Made by a program: the position numbers and the translations under genes. From an uncultured Eubacteriales bacterium (GTDB lineage Bacteria > Bacillota > Clostridia > Tissierellales > Peptoniphilaceae): a stretch of 64,000 nucleotides of DNA. The notes beneath the pieces are model-generated. The model did no database searches. It was not told where the DNA came from and worked only from the letters and a program-made list of their open reading frames with translations. Shown in pieces: positions 59,351 to 64,000 of this stretch. Where the stretch lies: the NCBI GenBank assembly GCA_900539725.1, contig UQDI01000004.1, positions 18,439-82,438 of the forward strand. Reading direction: 5' to 3'. The stretch's first letter is position 1, and each line of letters starts with the position of its first letter.

Positions 59351-59374
59351 GGAGAAGGGGAGTTCTCCCCTTTT
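59351..59374 (+). terminator. Attenuating terminator between oppA and oppB
   Basis: A 7-bp GC-rich stem (59355-59361 with 59366-59372) with a GTTC loop and a short T-run TTTTCTT. Likely partial, giving more OppA than membrane subunits. Confidence 0.75.
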
Positions 59375-59406
59375 CTTAGATTATAAGAAGAAATTAGGAG
59401 GATAAT

Positions 59407-60336
59407 ATGATAAAGTATATCGTAAAAAGAGTTGTTTACTTATTTATTACTCTTTTTATAATCACTACTGCAACATTTTATCTAATGCATACTATTCCTG
59501 GAGATCCTTTGACAGCAAGAGTACAAAAGAATTTACCAGAACAAGTTAGAATTAACTTTGAGAAGAAGTATGGCTTGGATAAGCCGTTGTATGAACAATA
59601 CGGATTGTTCCTTAAAAACATGACTCAAGGAGACTTTGGCGAATCAATTACATATCCAGGTGTAAAGATTGCTGACAGAATTTTTAAAACTGCACCTATA
59701 TCAGGTGCTTTAGGCGGAACTGCCTTAGTTATAGGCTTTGTTTTAGGTATGGTTTTAGGTATAATTGCCGCTTTAAATAGAGGCAAGTGGCCTGACTACC
59801 TAGTAATGTTCCTTGCAATTATAGGTATAGTACTACCTTCATTCGTACTAGCAACATTATTACAATATGTTTTTGCAAATAAATTAGCATTATTACCAGT
59901 TATGGGTTGGGGCTCAGTTAAGAACGCGGTTCTTCCTGTTATAGCTCTAAGCTTTGGTACTATAGCTACTTATGCAAGATACATGAGATCTTCTGTACTA
60001 GAAGTTATCAACTCAGACTATATCTTGACTGCAAGAGCAAAAGGCGTAAGTGAATTTAATATAGTAAGGAAACACGTATTTAAAAACGCCTTTATTCCGT
60101 CACTAACTATACTTGGACCACAAATCGGCGGTATCTTCGCTGGTTCATTCGTTATTGAAAAGATATTCTCTATACCAGGACTAGGTTTCTTCCTAGTAAC
60201 ATCAATTCAAGATAGAGACTATCCGATGATTATTTCGTCAACAATATTCTTTGCATTCTTATTTATAGTTGCGACTCTAGTTGTAGACGTACTATATGTT
60301 ATAGTCGATCCAAGAATCAAACTTACAGAAGATTAA
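59407..60336 (+). CDS. oppB: Oligopeptide ABC permease, OppB family
   Basis: Membrane subunit of 309 residues with six helices. The first is MIKYIVKRVVYLFITLFIIT, followed by MHTIPGDPL and the periplasmic loop with YGLDKPLYEQY. The EAA loop LTARAKGVSEFNIVRKHVFK near residue 205 docks on OppD/OppF. AGGAGG precedes the ATG by six bases. It pairs with OppC encoded 13 bases further on. Confidence 0.95.
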   Translation: MIKYIVKRVVYLFITLFIITTATFYLMHTIPGDPLTARVQKNLPEQVRINFEKKYGLDKPLYEQYGLFLKNMTQGDFGESITYPGVKIADRIFKTAPISGALGGTALVIGFVLGMVLGIIAALNRGKWPDYLVMFLAIIGIVLPSFVLATLLQYVFANKLALLPVMGWGSVKNAVLPVIALSFGTIATYARYMRSSVLEVINSDYILTARAKGVSEFNIVRKHVFKNAFIPSLTILGPQIGGIFAGSFVIEKIFSIPGLGFFLVTSIQDRDYPMIISSTIFFAFLFIVATLVVDVLYVIVDPRIKLTED

Positions 60337-60349
60337 TCAGGAGGTAAAC

Positions 60350-61282
60350 ATGGAAAATAAAGATTTAAAACTTACTCCTGAGATGTTCAAAAGGATACCA
60401 AAAAACGATGAAGAAGCAGAACTTATTGCTAGACCTTCAATATCTTTTTGGCAAGATGCATGGAGAAGATTAAAAGAAAATAAAGTAGCTATGCTAGCAC
60501 TTGTGCTATTAGGCCTACTTGTATTTTTAATTATATTTGGACCATACTTTAACAGCTATAGTCCTACAAAAATTCAATCAAAATTAAAAGATATAACGCC
60601 AAACTCACAATTCTGGTTTGGTACAGACAGCTCTGGTCGTGATATATTCACAAGAGTTTTCTTTGCTGGTAGAACATCACTTATCGTTGGTGTTGCCGGT
60701 GCCTTGATATCAACTATAGTTGGTCTTTTATATGGCGCTATCTCAGGCTACGTTGGTGGAGCAGTTGATATCGTAATGATGAGAATACTAGAAATTCTTG
60801 CTTCACTACCTTATCTACTAGTAGTAATCGTACTACAAATAAGACTAGAAACAAGAAACATATGGACACTGTTATTAGCACTAACCATAACAGGCTGGAC
60901 AGGTACAGCTCGTATGGTTCGTGCTGAAGTACTAAGAATAAAAGCACAAGAGTACGTTCTTGCAGCTAGAACACTTGGTGTTAGCTCATGGAAGATAATT
61001 ACTAAGCACTTAATACCAAACGCAATGCCTATACTTATAGTAGGTATTACATTTGACGTTCCAGGATTTATATTCTCAGAAGCCTTCCTATCATACTTAG
61101 GTATAGGTCTTCAATCGCCAGCAACTTCATGGGGTATTATGTGCTCTGAAGCTACAAGTACCTTCATGTATTTACCACATCAAATGTTCTTCCCATCGCT
61201 AATGATAGCTATAACAATGTTATGCTTTACACTACTTGGTGATGGACTTAGAGACGCACTTGATCCAAAACTAAGAAAGTAG
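60350..61282 (+). CDS. oppC: Oligopeptide ABC permease, OppC family
   Basis: Second membrane subunit, 310 residues. The N-terminal cytoplasmic segment carries the OppC_N region (SFWQDAWRRLKENKVAM). WFGTDSSGRDIFTRVFFAGR is the classic OppC/DppC motif, and the EAA loop is AARTLGVSSWKIITKHLIP near residue 205. Six helices. AGGAGG lies before the ATG and again just after the gene, serving oppD. Confidence 0.95.
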   Translation: MENKDLKLTPEMFKRIPKNDEEAELIARPSISFWQDAWRRLKENKVAMLALVLLGLLVFLIIFGPYFNSYSPTKIQSKLKDITPNSQFWFGTDSSGRDIFTRVFFAGRTSLIVGVAGALISTIVGLLYGAISGYVGGAVDIVMMRILEILASLPYLLVVIVLQIRLETRNIWTLLLALTITGWTGTARMVRAEVLRIKAQEYVLAARTLGVSSWKIITKHLIPNAMPILIVGITFDVPGFIFSEAFLSYLGIGLQSPATSWGIMCSEATSTFMYLPHQMFFPSLMIAITMLCFTLLGDGLRDALDPKLRK

Positions 61283-61292
61283 GAGGCTAATG

Positions 61293-62318
61293 ATGGAAAA
61301 TAGAGAAAAACTATTAGATGTTAAAAATCTTAACGTTTCTTTCCATACTTACGCTGGAGAAGTAAAGGCAGTTAGAGGTTTAGACTTCCACCTTTATCCA
61401 GGTGAAACATTGGCTTTCGTAGGTGAAAGTGGATGCGGAAAGAGCGTTACAGCAAAATCACTAATGAGACTACTTCCAAAGGACAGTAGTGAAATAAAGA
61501 AAGAATCACAAATTACATTTAACGGTAAGGATGTCTTAGCTATGAACTCTAAGGAATTAACAGACCTTAGAGGTAATGATATATCTATGATATTCCAAGA
61601 CCCAATGACTTCATTGAACCCAACTATGCGTATAGGGGACCAAATCAAAGAAGCATTAAAGATACACAGACAATTAAGCGGAGCTGAAGCTGACAAGGTT
61701 GCAACTGACTTACTTGAACTAGTTCAAATACCAGAAGCAAAGAACAGACTTAAATCATATCCACACGAATTATCAGGCGGTATGAGACAAAGAGTTATGA
61801 TTGCTATTGCACTTTCATGTAATCCAAAGCTTCTTTTAGCTGACGAGCCAACAACAGCACTTGACGTAACTATTCAAGCACAAATACTTGACCTATTACA
61901 AGACCTTAAGAACAGATTAAACACAGCCATCATACTTGTAACTCATGACCTTGGCGTAGTAGCTAACTTTGCTGAGAGAATTCAAGTTATGTATGCAGGT
62001 GATATCGTTGAAGAAGGAACTACAGATGAAATCTTCTACAATGCTAGACACCCATACACATGGGCTCTACTTAACTCTATTCCAAAGGTTCATGCAAAAG
62101 ACGTTGAACTTAGAGCTTTAGGCGGTACACCACCAGACCTATTACTACCATTACCAGGATGCCCATTTGCAGCTAGATGCTCTAGAGCGATGGAAATCTG
62201 TAAAAAGGTACACCCTCCTAAGACTGAACTATCTCCAACACACCACAACTGGTGCTGGCTAGAACATGAATTAGCTGGAGATATTGACTGGGATGCAATG
62301 AGAGGAGGAGCATATTAA
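61293..62318 (+). CDS. oppD: Oligopeptide ABC ATPase, OppD family
   Basis: ATPase of 341 residues. Walker A GESGCGKS is near 42-49, the signature LSGGMRQR near 160, Walker B LLADEPTTALDVT, and the H-loop THDLG. The C-terminal oligopeptide domain includes CPFAARCSRAMEIC and a final cysteine, the four-cysteine pattern that binds an [4Fe-4S] cluster in Opp/Dpp ATPases. There are two adjacent ATG codons, 61290 and 61293; the second is six bases from AGGAGG and is taken here. Its stop overlaps the oppF start (TAATG). Confidence 0.95.
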   Translation: MENREKLLDVKNLNVSFHTYAGEVKAVRGLDFHLYPGETLAFVGESGCGKSVTAKSLMRLLPKDSSEIKKESQITFNGKDVLAMNSKELTDLRGNDISMIFQDPMTSLNPTMRIGDQIKEALKIHRQLSGAEADKVATDLLELVQIPEAKNRLKSYPHELSGGMRQRVMIAIALSCNPKLLLADEPTTALDVTIQAQILDLLQDLKNRLNTAIILVTHDLGVVANFAERIQVMYAGDIVEEGTTDEIFYNARHPYTWALLNSIPKVHAKDVELRALGGTPPDLLLPLPGCPFAARCSRAMEICKKVHPPKTELSPTHHNWCWLEHELAGDIDWDAMRGGAY

Positions 62319-63337
62319 TGGCTAAATTTACTGAAAAACTTATAGAAGTTAAAAACTTAAGCAAACACTTCAATGTTGGCAAGGGTAAAGTTCTTAAAGC
62401 TGTTGATAATGTTAGCTTTGATATCTACAAGGGCGAAACATTTGGCGTTGTAGGTGAATCTGGTTGCGGCAAGACAACTTGCGGTAGAACAGTTCTTGGT
62501 ATGTATAGAGCAACTAAGGGAGAAGCTTTGTTTAATGGCAAAGACATTCACTCACTTAGGGGTAAAGATGCCATAGCGTTCAAGAAGAATGCACAATACA
62601 TCTTCCAAGACCCATATGCATCACTTGACCCAAGAATCACAGTTGGTGACATCATTGCTGAAGGTATGGATGTTCACTTCAACTACACTAGTGAAGAAAG
62701 ACAAGCTAAGATAAATGAATTGCTTGACAAAGTTGGTCTAAACAAGGAACACGCTCTTAGATACCCACATGAGCTTTCAGGTGGACAAAGACAAAGAGTT
62801 GGTATAGCAAGATCACTTGCTGTAGAACCATCATTTATTGTCTGCGACGAACCTATCTCAGCTCTAGACGTATCTATTCAAGCGCAAATCGTTAATCTAC
62901 TAAACAAGCTTCAAGACGAACTTGGCTTAACATACATGTTTATTTCACACGACTTATCCATGGTTAAGCACATTTCTGATAGAATCGCAGTAATGTACCT
63001 TGGATCAATCGTTGAACTTGCAGAAAGCTCACAAATTTATGAAGCATCACTTCATCCATATACACAAGCTTTGATGAGTGCTATACCAGTACCAGACCCA
63101 CATGCAGGATCAGCTAAGAATAGAATCAAGCTTGAAGGAGAAGTGCCTTCACCAATCAACACTCCACCAGGATGTAAATTTGTTAACAGATGTAGATATG
63201 CTATGGACATTTGCCACAAAGTTGAACCTGAACTTAAGGAGTTAAAACCTGAACACTTCTGCGCATGCCACTTGTATGACAATGGTATGATAGACTTAAA
63301 AGATGCAAAGGTAACACAAGATTTAGGAAACAAATAA
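62318..63337 (+). CDS. oppF: Oligopeptide ABC ATPase, OppF family
   Basis: ATPase of 339 residues that forms a heterodimer with OppD. Walker A GESGCGKTT is near 47-55, the signature LSGGQRQR near 156, Walker B IVCDEPISALDVS, and the H-loop SHDLS. The C-terminal CKFVNRCRYAMDIC region repeats the cysteine pattern of OppD. The start overlaps the oppD stop by one base. A hairpin without a good T-run follows, so the VanZ-like gene may be reached by read-through. Confidence 0.95.
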   Translation: MAKFTEKLIEVKNLSKHFNVGKGKVLKAVDNVSFDIYKGETFGVVGESGCGKTTCGRTVLGMYRATKGEALFNGKDIHSLRGKDAIAFKKNAQYIFQDPYASLDPRITVGDIIAEGMDVHFNYTSEERQAKINELLDKVGLNKEHALRYPHELSGGQRQRVGIARSLAVEPSFIVCDEPISALDVSIQAQIVNLLNKLQDELGLTYMFISHDLSMVKHISDRIAVMYLGSIVELAESSQIYEASLHPYTQALMSAIPVPDPHAGSAKNRIKLEGEVPSPINTPPGCKFVNRCRYAMDICHKVEPELKELKPEHFCACHLYDNGMIDLKDAKVTQDLGNK

Positions 63338-63356
63338 TTCAATAAAGAATATGATT

Positions 63357-63386
63357 AAAGGGGGAAGAGATTTTCTTTCCCCTTTA
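63357..63386 (+). terminator. Weak terminator hairpin after oppF
   Basis: An 11-bp stem (63357-63367 with 63375-63385, one G-T pair), but followed by AAAATATT instead of a T-run. It is probably a weak terminator or 3'-end stabiliser. Confidence 0.55.
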
Positions 63387-63406
63387 AAATATTAGGAGCC
63401 TAAGAA

Positions 63407-63856
63407 ATGAAAAATAAAAAATTAATAAAAATATTATTTTATATCTATATTGCTTTTTTGATTCTCTTTGTCGTTTTAAAATTCGATGGCAGTTTTGAAA
63501 GAATCATATCCTTACATAATAGCATAATTGAAAATGAAAAAGATGGTTTAAGAAACATAAACTTAATTCCATTTAGAAGCATATCTCCATACCTAAGAAA
63601 TATTACAGAGCCTTATGCTTTTAAAAACATTCTTGCAAACATTCTAGTTTTTATACCCTTAGGAATTTTTGTTTCGAATAAGAACAGTAAAAATGTATTT
63701 AAGACCTTAGTCATTTGTTTATCTGTAATACTTTCAATTGAGTGCATTCAATTATTATTCAAAATTGGATTTTTCGATGTAGACGATATAATATTAAATT
63801 TTATAGGATCATTAATTGGTATGGGTATTAATAAAATTTTGATTAAAGAAAGTTAA
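63407..63856 (+). CDS. VanZ-like membrane protein
   Basis: Membrane protein of 149 residues with four helices and the VanZ-family pattern: NLIPFRSI, NILANILVFIPLGIF, SIECIQLLFKIGFFDVDDIILN and a last helix with FIGSLIGMGIN. VanZ of Enterococcus gives low-level teicoplanin resistance, but most relatives have unknown, probably envelope-related roles; resistance should not be inferred. AGGAG is nine bases before the ATG. It may be co-transcribed with opp. Confidence 0.88.
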   Translation: MKNKKLIKILFYIYIAFLILFVVLKFDGSFERIISLHNSIIENEKDGLRNINLIPFRSISPYLRNITEPYAFKNILANILVFIPLGIFVSNKNSKNVFKTLVICLSVILSIECIQLLFKIGFFDVDDIILNFIGSLIGMGINKILIKES

Positions 63857-63927
63857 ATTATTATTTATTAAGTATGTAGTGATATCTTATTAGTTTATTG
63901 TAATTAATTAGAATGGAGTACTATACT

Positions 63928-63956
63928 TTGACAATTAAAAATTTAGGCTGTATAAT
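63928..63956 (+). promoter_or_regulatory. Consensus promoter near the window end
   Basis: A consensus TTGACA at 63928-63933 and a consensus TATAAT at 63951-63956 separated by 17 bases. The -10 box overlaps the left arm of the hairpin at 63955-63987. The transcript would start around 63963. Confidence 0.82.
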
Positions 63957-63993
63957 ATCTATTGGGGAGTAAAACCTCAATAGATATTTTTTT
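63955..63993 (+). terminator. Terminator-like hairpin directly downstream of a promoter
   Basis: A 13-bp stem (63955-63967 with 63975-63987, one G-T pair), a 7-base loop and a T-run at 63987-63993. It could end the VanZ transcript. For transcripts from the overlapping promoter only part of the left arm would be present. Confidence 0.8.
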
Positions 63994-64000
63994 GATAAAA

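Noticed and set aside
63407..63856. Glycopeptide (teicoplanin) resistance gene vanZ
   Set aside because: Only family-level similarity is seen, no vanA/H/X-type genes are nearby, and most VanZ-like proteins are unrelated to resistance.
1..64000. tRNA, rRNA, riboswitch, transposase, integrase or attachment sites
   Set aside because: I looked in the intergenic stretches and found no cloverleaf, conserved rRNA segment, known riboswitch core or transposase/integrase motif.

Overview
The window is AT-rich DNA with dense, mostly plus-strand genes, strong AGGAGG-type ribosome binding sites, lipoprotein signal peptides, an S-layer-homology protein and the yaaO-tmk-darA-holB-yaaT gene order known from Bacillota. 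Together with oxygen-sensitive traits (L-cysteine desulfidase, tryptophanase-type lyase, a heterodisulfide-reductase-like Fe-S protein, YedF selenium-metabolism protein) this suggests an anaerobic low-GC Gram-positive bacterium of the Clostridia/Tissierellia type. A Peptoniphilaceae-like amino-acid fermenter would fit, but the genus is a guess. No rRNA, tRNA, insertion sequence, prophage or CRISPR array is visible.

Region 1-11000: the C-terminus of an S-layer-anchored protein, then a collinear run of eleven genes. A Ugp/Mal-type ABC importer (ATPase, two permeases, lipoprotein) is followed by a PHP metallohydrolase and a HAD phosphatase. After an internal terminator come five genes with overlapping ends: a DUF2064 transferase, two VTT membrane proteins, a family-2 glycosyltransferase and a CCG-type Fe-S protein. 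The two transferases belong to families named after arsenosugar synthesis, but no arsenic gene is present.

Region 11000-23800: an AT-rich secreted protein overlapping a small membrane protein (possible bacteriocin/immunity-like pair), a DUF1576 membrane protein, peroxiredoxin AhpC, a C69 dipeptidase, a two-gene ABC exporter behind a promoter with a run of eight G, a TIM-barrel/M20 peptidase/Mrp ATPase operon, and a Fic protein preceded by three 50-bp repeats that overlap its promoter.

Region 23800-37500: a minus-strand Fbp-type iron importer operon ending in a glycosyltransferase, free-methionine-sulfoxide reductase, a GlsB/YeaQ membrane protein, a second two-gene ABC exporter, a cell-wall pair (DUF218 and G5/3D proteins), exonuclease III, an HtrA protease with an acidic insert, and Veg.

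Region 37500-47400: a nine-copy 18-bp tandem repeat, then a ten-gene run: ispE, a membrane protein, yaaO-like decarboxylase, tmk, c-di-AMP receptor darA, holB, yaaT/ricT, a class II aldolase with an MtnA-type isomerase (a likely 5-deoxyribose/methylthioribose disposal pair), and a membrane-anchored beta-propeller-like protein. YedF, a Se/S-carrier-like protein and a DUF951 protein follow.

Region 47400-64000: divergent tryptophanase-family lyase and L-cysteine desulfidase genes. The desulfidase gene continues into a gate-domain membrane protein, a 1388-residue SF1 helicase-nuclease and a GH77-like protein that seems to have lost its catalytic residues. An oppABCDF peptide importer, a VanZ-like protein and a consensus promoter fused to a terminator-like hairpin close the window. 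Overall the genes describe a peptide- and amino-acid-using anaerobe with several binding-protein importers, two heterodimeric exporters and a few poorly understood accessory modules.
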